The notes: generated by a model not told the origin, from the sequence alone. Shown: positions 54,798 to 63,762, numbered from the stretch's first letter. The stretch: DNA of 64,000 nt from CAVXGU01 sp963761615 (GCA_963761615.1 CAVXGU010000003.1:2170001-2234000); one strand, 5' to 3'. Made by a program: numbers and translations.

Positions 54798-55307
54798 ATG
54801 TTGAGACCGATCCTGAAGTTCGGCGACGAGACGCTCCACCAGCCGGCGCATCCCGTCGACGCGATCACGCCGGACATCGACCAGCTCGTCGGCGACATGA
54901 TCGAGACGATGTACGCCGCGCCCGGCGTCGGGCTGGCGGCGCCCCAGGTCGGCGTTCCACTCCGCCTCTTCGTCGTCGACGTGTCGGTCGGGCGCGACCC
55001 CGACAGCCTCATCGTGATGATCAACCCGGAGTTCGTCGAGCGCGAGGGCACGCAGCTCGAGGAAGAAGGCTGCCTGAGCATCCCCGGCTTCCAGGCGACG
55101 GTTCTCCGTCCGACGCGCGCCGTCGTGCGCGGCCTCGACCGCACGGGCCGGGAGCAGCAGCGGGAAGGCACGGGGCTCCTCGCCCGCGCGTTCCAGCACG
55201 AAATGGATCACCTCGACGGCAAGCTGTTCGTCGATCGTCTGCGCGGGATCAAGCGCGACATGATCGTCCGCAAGATCAAGAAACTCACGCGCGCGGGCAA
55301 ATGGTGA
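54798..55307 (+). CDS. def: Peptide deformylase
   Basis: Removes the N-formyl group from new proteins using an Fe2+/Zn2+ site. The 169-residue protein has the three deformylase motifs GVGLAAPQVG, EEGCLSIP (metal Cys) and QHEMDHLDG (metal His pair with catalytic Glu). It precedes fmt with a 7-bp overlap, the usual def-fmt order. Confidence 0.97.
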   Translation: MLRPILKFGDETLHQPAHPVDAITPDIDQLVGDMIETMYAAPGVGLAAPQVGVPLRLFVVDVSVGRDPDSLIVMINPEFVEREGTQLEEEGCLSIPGFQATVLRPTRAVVRGLDRTGREQQREGTGLLARAFQHEMDHLDGKLFVDRLRGIKRDMIVRKIKKLTRAGKW

Positions 55308-56266
55308 CGGGCGACCCGCTCCGAGTCGTCTTCTTCGGCACGCCGGCCTTCGCCGTGCCGACGCTCGACGCGCTGCTCGCCTCACGCCACGTGGTGGCGG
55401 GCGTCGTGACGCAGCCGGATCGCCCCCGCGGCCGCGGCCAGCAGACGACCGACGCACCGGTCAAGGCCAGAGCCACCGCCGCCGGCCTGCCGATCCTGCA
55501 GCCGGCCCGTCTCTCGGAGCGTTCCTTTCTCGATGCCCTGATCGGACTCCGCGCCGATCTCGGCGTCGTCGCCGCGTACGGGCGGATCCTGTCCGACGCG
55601 GTCCTCGCCGCCCCGCGCCTCGGGATGGTCAACGTGCATGCGTCGCGGCTGCCGCGCTACCGCGGCGCCGCCCCGGTCCATCGCGCCGTGATGGCCGGCG
55701 ACGTGGAGACGGGCGTCACGATCATGCGCGTCGTGCGCGAGCTCGACGCCGGCCCCATGCTGGCCGCCGTCGCACGCCCGATCGGCCCCGACGAGACGAG
55801 CGAAGACGTCGAGCGCGGTCTGGCCACGGCCGGCGCCGCGCTCCTGGTCACGACCGTCGACCGCATGGCCGCCGGCCCCCTGGACGAAGTCCCGCAGGAC
55901 GATGCCGCCGCGACCTACGCCCCCCGGATCACGCGGGCCGACGGGGCAATCGACTGGACCCGGACCGCACGCGGCATCCACGACCAGATTCGCGGTCTTT
56001 ACCCCTGGCCGCACGCCTTCTCGTACCTCGAGGGCCGCCGCCTCATCTTCCTGCGCGCCCGCGCCCTCGACGGGCCGCCGACGCTTCCTCCCGGAACCGT
56101 CGTCGAGGCGCACGGGGAGCGGCTCCACATCGCCACCGGCGGCGGCCTGCTCGACGTGCTGTCGGTACAACCCGAGGGGCGGCGCGCGATGGCCACGCGT
56201 GAGTTCCTGGCGGGGCATGCCCTCCACCCGGGCGCCCGCTTCACGTCGCCGCCGGCGTCCCCATGA
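55301..56266 (+). CDS. fmt: Methionyl-tRNA formyltransferase
   Basis: Formylates initiator Met-tRNA using 10-formyl-tetrahydrofolate. The 321-residue enzyme starts LRVVFFGTPAFAVPTLDALL and has the catalytic NVHASRLPRYRGAAP (Asn and His) and a C-terminal tRNA-binding OB-like domain. It overlaps def upstream and rsmB downstream (4-base ATGA overlap). Confidence 0.97.
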   Translation: MVTGDPLRVVFFGTPAFAVPTLDALLASRHVVAGVVTQPDRPRGRGQQTTDAPVKARATAAGLPILQPARLSERSFLDALIGLRADLGVVAAYGRILSDAVLAAPRLGMVNVHASRLPRYRGAAPVHRAVMAGDVETGVTIMRVVRELDAGPMLAAVARPIGPDETSEDVERGLATAGAALLVTTVDRMAAGPLDEVPQDDAAATYAPRITRADGAIDWTRTARGIHDQIRGLYPWPHAFSYLEGRRLIFLRARALDGPPTLPPGTVVEAHGERLHIATGGGLLDVLSVQPEGRRAMATREFLAGHALHPGARFTSPPASP

Positions 56267-57627
56267 TCGCGCCGGCGCGGGTCGCGGCCTTCGACGTCCT
56301 GCACGCGGTCGACGGCGGCCGGGCCGATCTCGCTGGTGCCATCGCCGCCGCCCGCCGGCAGCTCTCGGACCCGAGAGACCGCGCGCTCGCGGCCGACATC
56401 GCCGCGGGGGTCGAGCGCTGGCGCAACGCCCTCGATCACGTCATCGCCGCTGCCGCCAGCCGGCCGACCAGCCGGCTGGATCCCGACGTCCTCACGATTC
56501 TCCGCCTCAGCGCATACCAGCTCCTCCATCTGACGCGGGTGCCCGCCTCGGCGGTCGTCGACGATGCGGTCGATCTGGCCCGGCGGGCGCGGAAGCGGAG
56601 CGCCGCCGGGTTCGTCAATGCCGTTCTCCGGCAGATCTCGCGCCGGCGGGGCTCACTGTCGCTCCCGGTGCGGCCCGAAGACGCGGGACGCGACCGCGCC
56701 GCGGCGCTGCGCTACCTGAGCGTCACGCTGTCCCATCCCGAATGGCTGGCCGCTCGCTGGCTCGATCGCGCCGGCTTCGACGCGGCCGAAGCCTGGATGC
56801 TGTTCGACAACGCCCCGGCCCCGCTCACGCTGAGAGCCCGTCCGTTCACGGCCACGCGCGAGCGGCTGCTCGATGCGCTCGGACGCGCCGGCATCGCGGT
56901 CCGGCCCGGCCGCTTCGCGGCCTCGGCCCTGGTCCTCGATCCCGGAGCGTCGCTCGCCGAGGTCCCGGCGGATCTCTTCCTGGTGCAGGACGAAGCCTCG
57001 CAGCTCATCCCGCTCCTGGCGGGCGTGGTCGCCGGGCGAACGGTGCTCGACACCTGTGCGTCCCCTGGCGGGAAGACCGTCGTCCTCGCGGAGGCCGCAG
57101 GGGCGACCGGCCACGTGGTGGCGGCGGATGTCCGTGACCGGCGGATCGCGCTGCTGCGCGAGACCGTCGCCGCCTGCGGGGCGCGCAACGTCCGGATCGT
57201 CCAGGCCAATCTCCTCGCGCCGCTGCCGTTCCGGCGCGCCTTCGACTGCGTGTTCGTCGACGCGCCGTGTTCGGGGCTCGGCACGCTCAGGCGCGATCCG
57301 GACATTCGATGGCGCCGCCAGGCGTCCGACCTCGTGCCGCTGTCTGCGGCGCAGAACCGCATGCTGGCGAACGCGGCCACGGCCGTCGCGCCCGGGGGCC
57401 GTCTCGTGTACGCGACGTGCTCGAGCGAGCCCGAGGAGAACGACGCCGTCGTGGATGCCTTCCTCGCCGCGCACCCGGCGTTCCACGAGCTCGACGTCCG
57501 CCGCCACGCCCTGGTGCCCGAGGCTGTCGTCGACGCGCGCGGGCGCCTGCGCACCATGCCGTTCGCCCACGGTCTCGAGGCGTTTTTCGGGGCCGTGCTC
57601 GAGCGGCGGCCCGGGGCGGAACTGTAG
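56263..57627 (+). CDS. rsmB: 16S rRNA (cytosine967-C5)-methyltransferase RsmB
   Basis: A SAM-dependent m5C methyltransferase of 454 residues. An N-terminal NusB-like helical domain (residues 1-145) precedes the methyltransferase domain, which has LDTCASPGGKTVVLAEA, the PCSGLGTLRRDPD motif and the TC catalytic pair in VYATCSSEPEEN. The def-fmt-rsmB order is widespread. ATG 56263 overlaps the fmt stop. Confidence 0.96.
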   Translation: MIAPARVAAFDVLHAVDGGRADLAGAIAAARRQLSDPRDRALAADIAAGVERWRNALDHVIAAAASRPTSRLDPDVLTILRLSAYQLLHLTRVPASAVVDDAVDLARRARKRSAAGFVNAVLRQISRRRGSLSLPVRPEDAGRDRAAALRYLSVTLSHPEWLAARWLDRAGFDAAEAWMLFDNAPAPLTLRARPFTATRERLLDALGRAGIAVRPGRFAASALVLDPGASLAEVPADLFLVQDEASQLIPLLAGVVAGRTVLDTCASPGGKTVVLAEAAGATGHVVAADVRDRRIALLRETVAACGARNVRIVQANLLAPLPFRRAFDCVFVDAPCSGLGTLRRDPDIRWRRQASDLVPLSAAQNRMLANAATAVAPGGRLVYATCSSEPEENDAVVDAFLAAHPAFHELDVRRHALVPEAVVDARGRLRTMPFAHGLEAFFGAVLERRPGAEL

Positions 57628-57642
57628 TACGATTTTCGCCGC

Positions 57643-58365
57643 ATGGACCTTCGAAGCCGCGTGTGGACCGCGGGCAAGCTGCTCCTGCTCGCCGGCGCGC
57701 TCATCGCCACGTATTTCGTGTTCGCTGCGGCCGCGATGCGCGTGGCGTTGAAAGCCCGGGAGGTCACGGTTCCCGCGCTCGTCGACCACACCGCCAACGA
57801 GGCGACGACCCTCGCGTCGAACGTCGGGCTGACCGTGAACATCGACGAGGCGCGGCGCTTCGACGCCCACATCGCCGCCGGACGCGTCGTCGCCCAGGAT
57901 CCCCCGGCCGGGTCGGTCACCAGACGGGCGCGGACCGTCCATGTGTGGATCAGCTCGGGCGCGAGCGCCGCGACCGTGCCCGCCCTGGTCGGCGAGAGTC
58001 AGCGGACCGCCGAGCTGCGACTCGCCCAGGCGGGACTGCCCGAAGCGGAGGTCGCCGAGATCCGCTCCACGCTCTATCCGTCCGACGTCGTCGTCGGGCA
58101 AGATCCGCCTGCGGACGCCGCGGCCGCCGGCGTCGCGTTGCTCGTCAACCGCGGCGATCTGGGCGCCACCTACGTGATGCCCAATCTCATCGGCGTGGAC
58201 GGCCAGCGGGCCGCCGAGATCCTCCGCGGCAGCGGCTTCCGCGTGGCGCTCGTCGGCAACGCACCCTACCCCGGCGTCGTGCCGGGCACCGTCATCCGGC
58301 AGAACCCGCAGGCCGGCTTCCAGATTGGTCCGGGCGAGCCGATCGCGCTCGAGGTGAGCAAGTGA
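57643..58365 (+). CDS. Membrane-anchored PASTA-domain protein
   Basis: A 240-residue protein with one N-terminal membrane helix (LLLLAGALIATYFVFAAAA, residues 13-31) and three PASTA repeats outside the cytoplasm (about 42-105, 106-172 and 173-238), each with the P(A/N)LxG/D start and the QDPPAG or QNPQAG motif. PASTA repeats bind muropeptides in PknB-type kinases and penicillin-binding proteins, but this chain has no kinase or transpeptidase domain. It lies 15 bp after rsmB and overlaps rpe by four bases. In many bacteria a PknB-type gene sits at this place, so a loss or split is possible. Confidence 0.9.
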   Translation: MDLRSRVWTAGKLLLLAGALIATYFVFAAAAMRVALKAREVTVPALVDHTANEATTLASNVGLTVNIDEARRFDAHIAAGRVVAQDPPAGSVTRRARTVHVWISSGASAATVPALVGESQRTAELRLAQAGLPEAEVAEIRSTLYPSDVVVGQDPPADAAAAGVALLVNRGDLGATYVMPNLIGVDGQRAAEILRGSGFRVALVGNAPYPGVVPGTVIRQNPQAGFQIGPGEPIALEVSK

Positions 58366-59045
58366 GCGTGCTCGTGGCCCCGTCGATTCTGTCGGCCGAC
58401 TTCGCCGCGCTGGGCGACGCGGTCGCGGCCGTCGAGCGGGGCGGCGCCGATCTCATCCACGTCGACGTGATGGACGGCCACTTCGTGCCCAACATCACGA
58501 TCGGGCCGCCGGTCGTACGGTCGCTGCGCAAGGTCGTGACGGTCCCCCTCGACGTTCACCTGATGATCACCGATCCCGATCGCTACATCGACGCCTTTGC
58601 CGAGGCCGGCGCCGCCATGATGTCGGTGCACGTCGAGGTGCTCCCCCATCTGCACCGCACGGTGCACGCCGTCAAGGCGCTCGGCGTCAAGGCCGGTGTC
58701 GTCCTGAATCCGTCCACGCCGGTCGTGGCGCTCGAGGAGATCGCCGGCGACGTGGACTTCGTGCTGGTCATGTCGGTCAACCCGGGCTTCGGCGGCCAGA
58801 CGTTCATCCCCCGCAGCGAGACGAAGGTGCGCGAGGTCCGGGCGCTGCTCGACCGGGCGGGCAACGACGCCCCGGTCGAGATCGATGGCGGCATCGACCA
58901 GGCGACCGTCGGGCGGGCCGTCGTCGCCGGCGCGCGGATTCTCGTCGCAGGCTCGGCGATCTTCCATACGCCCGATCCCGAGCGCGCCACGCGGGAGCTC
59001 AAGGCCTCCGCGCTCGCGGCCCTTTCCACCCCCGCCGCCCGGTGA
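58362..59045 (+). CDS. rpe: Ribulose-phosphate 3-epimerase
   Basis: Interconverts ribulose-5-phosphate and xylulose-5-phosphate in the pentose phosphate pathway. The 227-residue TIM barrel has APSILSADFAALG, LIHVDVMDGHFVPNITIGP (metal His and Asp), VMSVNPGFGGQ and VEIDGGI. GTG 58362 overlaps the PASTA gene stop (GTGA). It is followed by the thioesterase gene with a further 4-base overlap. Confidence 0.97.
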   Translation: MSVLVAPSILSADFAALGDAVAAVERGGADLIHVDVMDGHFVPNITIGPPVVRSLRKVVTVPLDVHLMITDPDRYIDAFAEAGAAMMSVHVEVLPHLHRTVHAVKALGVKAGVVLNPSTPVVALEEIAGDVDFVLVMSVNPGFGGQTFIPRSETKVREVRALLDRAGNDAPVEIDGGIDQATVGRAVVAGARILVAGSAIFHTPDPERATRELKASALAALSTPAAR

Positions 59046-59464
59046 GCGCCACTTCCGCGTCTCGGGTCCGCGTCCGCTACGCGGAGACCGATCAGATGGG
59101 CATCGTCTACCACGCCAACTACTTCGCGTGGTTCGAGGTGGCGCGCACCAATCTGCTGCGGGCTGCCGGCTGCACCTACCGCGAGATGGAGGCCGCGGGC
59201 TTCGGGCTGCCCGTCATCGAGGCGCGGTGCGAGTACCGGCAGCCGGCCCGCTACGACGACGAACTGGATATCCGCGTGGAAGGCCAGCTCCTGTCGCCCG
59301 TCCGGGTGCGCTTCGACTACGAAATCGTGCGGCCCTCCGACGAGACGATGATCGCCGCCGGCCACACGGTGCACGCCTCGCTGGACCGCTCGGGCCGCCC
59401 CTGCCGACTTCCCGATTTCGTCCAGGCGGCGCTCGCCCGCGCGGCGCGGGAGGCCGCGCGATGA
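59042..59464 (+). CDS. Acyl-CoA thioesterase, YbgC/FadM-like hotdog fold
   Basis: A 140-residue single-hotdog protein. The motif VRYAETDQMGIVYHANYFAWFEVARTNLLRAAG, with the catalytic-region Asp in TDQMG, is that of the 4-hydroxybenzoyl-CoA/YbgC thioesterase group. The likely substrate is a short- or medium-chain acyl-CoA or acyl carrier protein thioester. It is coupled to rpe upstream (GTGA) and to the epimerase gene downstream (ATGA). Confidence 0.92.
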   Translation: MSATSASRVRVRYAETDQMGIVYHANYFAWFEVARTNLLRAAGCTYREMEAAGFGLPVIEARCEYRQPARYDDELDIRVEGQLLSPVRVRFDYEIVRPSDETMIAAGHTVHASLDRSGRPCRLPDFVQAALARAAREAAR

Positions 59465-60408
59465 AGGCGCTCGTGACGGGCGCCGCCGGGTTCATCGGGT
59501 CGACGCTGAGCGGCACCCTCCTCGACCAGGGCGTGGACGTCGTCGGCCTCGACTCGTTCGTCGACTACTACCCGCGGGTCCTCAAGGAGGCGAACCTCCG
59601 GTCGCTCACGGGACGCGCGGGGTTCCGGTTCGTCGAGACGTCCATTCGGGACGCCGATTTGCCCGGTCTGCTGAGGGGCCGGACCCATGTCTTCCACCTG
59701 GCCGCCCAGGCGGGGGTCCGCAAGAGCTGGGGACGCGACTTCAGCGTCTATACAGTGAACAACGTGGAGGCGACCCAGATCCTGCTCGAGGCTGCGACTC
59801 CGATCGGCCTCGAGCGTTTCGTGTACGCCTCGAGCTCGTCCGTGTACGGCGACGCGGTCGAGATCCCGATGCGGGAGGACGCCCGTCCGCAGCCCGTGTC
59901 GCCCTATGGCGTCACGAAGCTCGCCGCCGAGCACCTCTGTCATCTCTACCACGTCAACTACGGCCTCCCGGCGGTGTCGCTCCGGTATTTCACGGTCTAC
60001 GGCCCCCGCCAGCGGCCCGACATGGCGTTCCACAAGTTCCTGCGCGCCACGATCCTCGACGAGCCGATCCACGTTTACGGCGACGGTCTCCAGACACGGG
60101 ACTTCACGTTCGTGCACGATGCGGTGGCCGCAACAATCGCCGCCGGCGTCCGGGGCGTGCCGGGCCGTGTATACAATGTGGGAGGCGGCTCCCGCGTATC
60201 GATGGTCGAGGCCCTCGATCTGATCGGCCGTGTCGCCGGCCGCCGGGCGCGGGTCACGACCGACCCCGCGCAGAAGGGCGACATGCGCCATACCTACGCC
60301 GACACGCAGCTCGCCCGGACCGAGCTCGGCTTTGCACCGTCCACCTCGCTCGAGGACGGTCTGTCGGCGGAGTACCGCTGGCTGAAGGACCTGTTGAAGA
60401 CGTCATGA
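59461..60408 (+). CDS. NAD-dependent sugar-nucleotide epimerase/dehydratase
   Basis: An extended short-chain dehydrogenase of 315 residues. The Rossmann motif is VTGAAGFIGSTL; the active site has SSSSVYG and YGVTK (Tyr-x-x-x-Lys). The early stretch SFVDYYPRVLKEANLRSL and the PRQRPDMAF region resemble UDP-glucuronate 4-epimerases and related UDP-sugar epimerases. It would provide a sugar nucleotide for surface polysaccharide. It overlaps bamD by four bases. Confidence 0.93.
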   Translation: MKALVTGAAGFIGSTLSGTLLDQGVDVVGLDSFVDYYPRVLKEANLRSLTGRAGFRFVETSIRDADLPGLLRGRTHVFHLAAQAGVRKSWGRDFSVYTVNNVEATQILLEAATPIGLERFVYASSSSVYGDAVEIPMREDARPQPVSPYGVTKLAAEHLCHLYHVNYGLPAVSLRYFTVYGPRQRPDMAFHKFLRATILDEPIHVYGDGLQTRDFTFVHDAVAATIAAGVRGVPGRVYNVGGGSRVSMVEALDLIGRVAGRRARVTTDPAQKGDMRHTYADTQLARTELGFAPSTSLEDGLSAEYRWLKDLLKTS

Positions 60409-61223
60409 AGCATGCCTCCCGCCATCTTCCCCAGGCCGCCGCGGCCACCCTGGCGGCCCTCGTGGCGGGGCTCGCGCTCGCCGGCTGCGCCTCGGCGAAC
60501 CGGAGCGCGGTGCCGCCGGGCACCCTCCAGCCCGACCGCTACCTGTACGAGCGCGGCGCCGAGGCCCTCAAGGACCACAAGTGGCTCACCGCCCGGACGT
60601 TCCTGACTCAGGTCTTCGAGACCTACACCCAGAGCCCCTACCGGCCTGACGCCAAGCTGGGGATCGGCGACACCTACATGGGTGAGGGCGGCTCCGCCTC
60701 GCTCGTGCAGGCGGTGGCCGAGTACACCGAGTTCCTGCAGTTCTACCCGACGAACCCGCGCGCCGACTACGCCCAGTACCAGATCGCGCTCGCCTATTTC
60801 CGCCAGATGCGGAACCCGCAGCGGGACCAGACGGAAACGAAGCAGGCGGTGCACGAGTTCGAGACCTTCATCACGCGCTACCCGGACAGCAAGCTCATTC
60901 CCGACGCGCAGCAGCACCTGCGCGAGGCGCGCGACCGCCTGGACGACCACGAGCTCGACGTGGGCATCTTCTACTACCGGATCCACTGGTACGCAGGCGC
61001 GATCGATCGGCTGAAGAGCGTGCTCGAGAACGACCCGAAGTACACGCACCGCGACGACGTCTATTACTACCTCGGCGAAACGCTGCTCAAAGCGAAGCAG
61101 CCGGCGGAGGCGCTCCCCTACTACGCCCGGCTCGTGGATGAGTTCAAGGCCAGCGACCATCTCGAGGACGCGCGCAAGCGCATTGCGGAATTGTCCGCAC
61201 AGACGACAGGGGACACACCATGA
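60405..61223 (+). CDS. bamD: Outer-membrane assembly lipoprotein BamD
   Basis: A lipoprotein of the BAM complex that inserts beta-barrel proteins into the outer membrane. The signal peptide ends in the lipobox LAGC with Cys28 as the lipid anchor. TPR-like repeats follow: YERGAEALKDHKWLTARTFLTQVFETY, QYQIALAYFRQM and RYPDSKLIPDAQQHL. The 272-residue length fits BamD (about 245-280). ATG 60405 overlaps the epimerase stop, and the next gene's ATG overlaps its stop. Confidence 0.92.
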   Translation: MKHASRHLPQAAAATLAALVAGLALAGCASANRSAVPPGTLQPDRYLYERGAEALKDHKWLTARTFLTQVFETYTQSPYRPDAKLGIGDTYMGEGGSASLVQAVAEYTEFLQFYPTNPRADYAQYQIALAYFRQMRNPQRDQTETKQAVHEFETFITRYPDSKLIPDAQQHLREARDRLDDHELDVGIFYYRIHWYAGAIDRLKSVLENDPKYTHRDDVYYYLGETLLKAKQPAEALPYYARLVDEFKASDHLEDARKRIAELSAQTTGDTP

Positions 61224-61993
61224 AGCGCTCGATTTCCCGGCTCGCTCTCGTTGCCGCCGCCGTGCTGATGGCCAGTCCGGCGGCCCCCCAGACCGCGCCC
61301 ACACCCTTGACCCGGCTCCAGCGCGCCGTCGCCTGCGCCATGTCGCCGTCGGCGACGGGCGCCGCCGCGGCCATGGCACCGCACGTGATCGGCTCGCAGG
61401 ACCCGGAGCGGCGCGAAGCCTACATGCCCGGCGACCTCCTGGTCATCGATCGAGGCACCGCCGGCGGCCTCCAGCTGAATCAGCAGTTCTTCATCCGTCG
61501 TCCGTTCGCCGCCGATCAGATGGCCGGTGAGGAGGCCGCACGGCCGGTCGTGCAGACGGCGGGCTGGCTCACGATCGTCGCCCTCGACGCCCGCAGCGCC
61601 GTCGGCCGCATCGATCAGGCCTGCGACGCCATCTTCTCCGGGGACTACCTCGAGGCCTTCTCCGCCCCCGACGTGCCCGACAGCGTCCTGACGGCGGACC
61701 GCTCCGGCAATCCGGACTTCCGGCACATGGCCCGCGTGGTCTTCGGCCCGGAAGCGCACGCGACTGCCGGCACCGGCGAGTTCGTGATGATCGACCAGGG
61801 GACGGACGCCGGCGTGGCGGTCGGGTCGCGCCTGGCGATCTACCGCGACAAGCACGTGGCCGGCCAGCCGCTGGCGTGGGTGGGCGAGGCCGCGGTCGTG
61901 GCGGCCGCGCCTGGCCGCGCGCTCGTGCGGATTGCGGACGCTCGCGACGCCGTCGAGCAGGGCGATTTCCTCGCGCCGCGCACGGGCCAGTAG
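61220..61993 (+). CDS. Uncharacterised secreted protein downstream of bamD
   Basis: A 257-residue exported protein with a signal peptide (residues 1-24, ending SPAAPQT). Two similar stretches, MPGDLLVIDRGTAGGLQLNQQFFIRR and FVMIDQGTDAGVAVGSRLAIYRD, suggest a duplicated small beta-barrel module of about 70 residues like those in FlgT-C or outer-membrane-associated proteins. Function is unknown. It is coupled to bamD by a 4-base overlap, which suggests a role at the cell envelope. Confidence 0.8.
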   Translation: MKRSISRLALVAAAVLMASPAAPQTAPTPLTRLQRAVACAMSPSATGAAAAMAPHVIGSQDPERREAYMPGDLLVIDRGTAGGLQLNQQFFIRRPFAADQMAGEEAARPVVQTAGWLTIVALDARSAVGRIDQACDAIFSGDYLEAFSAPDVPDSVLTADRSGNPDFRHMARVVFGPEAHATAGTGEFVMIDQGTDAGVAVGSRLAIYRDKHVAGQPLAWVGEAAVVAAAPGRALVRIADARDAVEQGDFLAPRTGQ

Positions 61994-62014
61994 CGCCGAT
62001 CGGACCGTCTGACG

Positions 62015-62081
62015 GCAGCCATGAAGGACACCTCGGGCCCTCGTGGCTGCTGTCACTCGCGCAAGGCCCGCGGTGCGGGCC
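62015..62081. terminator. Two tandem hairpins between convergent genes
   Basis: GCAGCCA (62015-62021) pairs with TGGCTGC (62044-62050), and GGCCCGC (62065-62071) pairs with GCGGGCC (62075-62081) around a 3-base loop. They sit in the 97-bp gap between the secreted protein and convergent pgsA and could block transcription in both directions. Neither is followed by a T-run, so they may act as mRNA 3'-end stabilisers or with Rho. Confidence 0.45.
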
Positions 62082-62090
62082 GAGACGGGC

Positions 62091-62669
62091 CTACTCGATG
62101 CGGGACCCCAGAAACAGGTTGAACCGGCGGAAGTAGTCGGTGGCGGAAACGAGGGCCGTCACCAGGACGACCCACAGGGCGCCCTGTCCGATCTCGATGA
62201 GCGGCCCGCCGCTGTGCTGGCCCAGGATCAGCGCGAGAATCGCCACGACCTGGGCCACCATCTTCAGCTTCCCGAGCCGCGACGCCGGCACCACCACGCC
62301 GCGCGCGTACGCCAGGCTCCGAAGCGCCGTCACCGCGAACTCCCGCCCGATGATGATCGCGACGATCCAGGCCGGGGCGAGCTCGAGCTGCACGAGTGAG
62401 ATGAGCGCCGCCGACGTGAGGAGCTTGTCCGCGAGCGGGTCGATGACCTGCCCGAGCGCCGTGATCTGATCGCGCCGGCGCGCCAGGTAACCGTCGAGCC
62501 AGTCGGTGATGGACGCCAGCCCGAAGATGGCGGCGCCGACCAGTTCCTTGGGCATCCCGAGCACCTGGCGCCCCTCGAACTTCGTCAGGAGCACGACGAC
62601 GAGCAGCGGTACGAGGAAGATGCGCGTGACCGTGAGCGAGTTCGGCAGGTTCATGAGGCCGTCGGGCAC
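62091..62669 (-). CDS. pgsA: CDP-diacylglycerol-glycerol-3-phosphate 3-phosphatidyltransferase
   Basis: Makes phosphatidylglycerol phosphate, the first committed step to phosphatidylglycerol and cardiolipin. The 192-residue membrane protein starts LPNSLTVTRIFLVPLLVVVLL and has the CDP-alcohol phosphotransferase signature DWLDGYLARRRDQITALGQVIDPLADK with all Asp residues. It may start at GTG 62669 or five codons later at ATG 62654, where the family usually begins. It diverges from the nucleotidyltransferase gene across 21 bp. Confidence 0.94.
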   Translation of the reverse strand: MPDGLMNLPNSLTVTRIFLVPLLVVVLLTKFEGRQVLGMPKELVGAAIFGLASITDWLDGYLARRRDQITALGQVIDPLADKLLTSAALISLVQLELAPAWIVAIIIGREFAVTALRSLAYARGVVVPASRLGKLKMVAQVVAILALILGQHSGGPLIEIGQGALWVVLVTALVSATDYFRRFNLFLGSRIE

Positions 62670-62679
62670 ATGATATCAT
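62670..62679. promoter_or_regulatory. Palindrome ATGATATCAT in the pgsA divergent gap
   Basis: A perfect 10-bp palindrome occupies half of the 21-bp gap between the pgsA and nucleotidyltransferase start codons. It contains TATCAT on both strands, so it could serve as a shared -10 for divergent transcription or as a binding site. No matching -35 hexamers are evident on either side. Confidence 0.35.
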
Positions 62680-62690
62680 CGGGGGTTCGT

Positions 62691-63746
62691 ATGAAGGCGA
62701 TTCTGCTCGCGGGTGGCAAGGGGACGCGCCTCCGCCCCCTGACCATCCACACGCCCAAGCCCATCGTCCCGATCTTCGATCGCCCGTTCCTCCGCTATCA
62801 GATCGACCTGCTGCGGAGCGTGCCCGAGATCGACGAGGTGGTGCTCAGCCTCAACTACCAGCCGCGGCGGATCGAGGAGATGTTCGGCGACGGCGCCGGC
62901 CTCGGCGTCGGCATCCGGTACGTGGTCGAGCCCGTCCCGCTCGGCACGGCCGGGGCCGTGCGCTACGCCGGCGAGGCGCTCCACGAGTCGGTCATCGTCT
63001 TCAACGGCGATGTGCTGGCCGACCTGGACCTGGCGGCCGTCATCGCGCTCCACCGCGAACGCCGCGCCCGTGCGACGATCGTCCTGACGCCCGTCGAGAA
63101 CCCCGCCGCGTACGGGCTGGTCGAGACCGACGCGCAGGGCAACGTGACGCGCTTCCTCGAGAAGCCGAACCCCGACGAAATCACCTGCGACACGATCAAC
63201 GCGGGCGTCTACGTCCTCGAGCCCGACACCTTCGACCGGATTCCGAAAGACGTGCCCTGGTCGATCGAGCGCAGCTTCTTCCCCTCGCTCATCGAGCGCG
63301 GCGAGACCTTCGTCGCCTACGTCGCACGCGGGTACTGGATCGACATCGGCACCCCCGAGAAGTACATGCAGGTGCACCGCGACATCATGGACGGCCGCTA
63401 CCGCGCGGCGCCCATGCCCGAGGCCTCGTCCCGGCTGTGGGTCGCTCCAGGCGCCCGCGTCGAGGAGGGCGCCGTCCTCGAGGGGCCGTGCTTCATCGAC
63501 GACGGCGCCGTCGTCAAGGCGGGCGCCCGCGTCGGCCAGTACGGCGTCGTCGGCCGCCAGTGCCAGATCGAAGAGCACGCCGTCGTCGACCGGTCCATTC
63601 TCTGGCCCAACACGCGCGTCGCCCAGGAGGCGCACGTGCGCGGCGCGATCGTGGGCCGCCAGTGCCACATCGGCCGGCACGCCTCGGTTGGTGAGGGCGT
63701 CGTCCTCGGTGACAAATCGCTGATCACCGACTTCAGCCGGCTCTAA
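62691..63746 (+). CDS. NDP-sugar pyrophosphorylase (mannose-1-phosphate guanylyltransferase-like)
   Basis: A nucleotidyltransferase of 351 residues that activates a sugar-1-phosphate. The GT-A domain has MKAILLAGGKGTRLRPLTIHTPKP (NTP binding), FNGDVLADLD (metal Asp) and FLEKPNPDE. A C-terminal left-handed beta-helix with hexapeptide-like repeats (GARVEEGAVLEGPCFIDDGAVVKAGARVGQ) follows from about residue 250. The substrate is mannose-1-phosphate or glucose-1-phosphate. The phosphomannomutase gene 16 bp downstream supports GDP-mannose synthesis. Confidence 0.93.
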   Translation: MKAILLAGGKGTRLRPLTIHTPKPIVPIFDRPFLRYQIDLLRSVPEIDEVVLSLNYQPRRIEEMFGDGAGLGVGIRYVVEPVPLGTAGAVRYAGEALHESVIVFNGDVLADLDLAAVIALHRERRARATIVLTPVENPAAYGLVETDAQGNVTRFLEKPNPDEITCDTINAGVYVLEPDTFDRIPKDVPWSIERSFFPSLIERGETFVAYVARGYWIDIGTPEKYMQVHRDIMDGRYRAAPMPEASSRLWVAPGARVEEGAVLEGPCFIDDGAVVKAGARVGQYGVVGRQCQIEEHAVVDRSILWPNTRVAQEAHVRGAIVGRQCHIGRHASVGEGVVLGDKSLITDFSRL

Positions 63747-63762
63747 TCCCCCGGGAGGCCCC

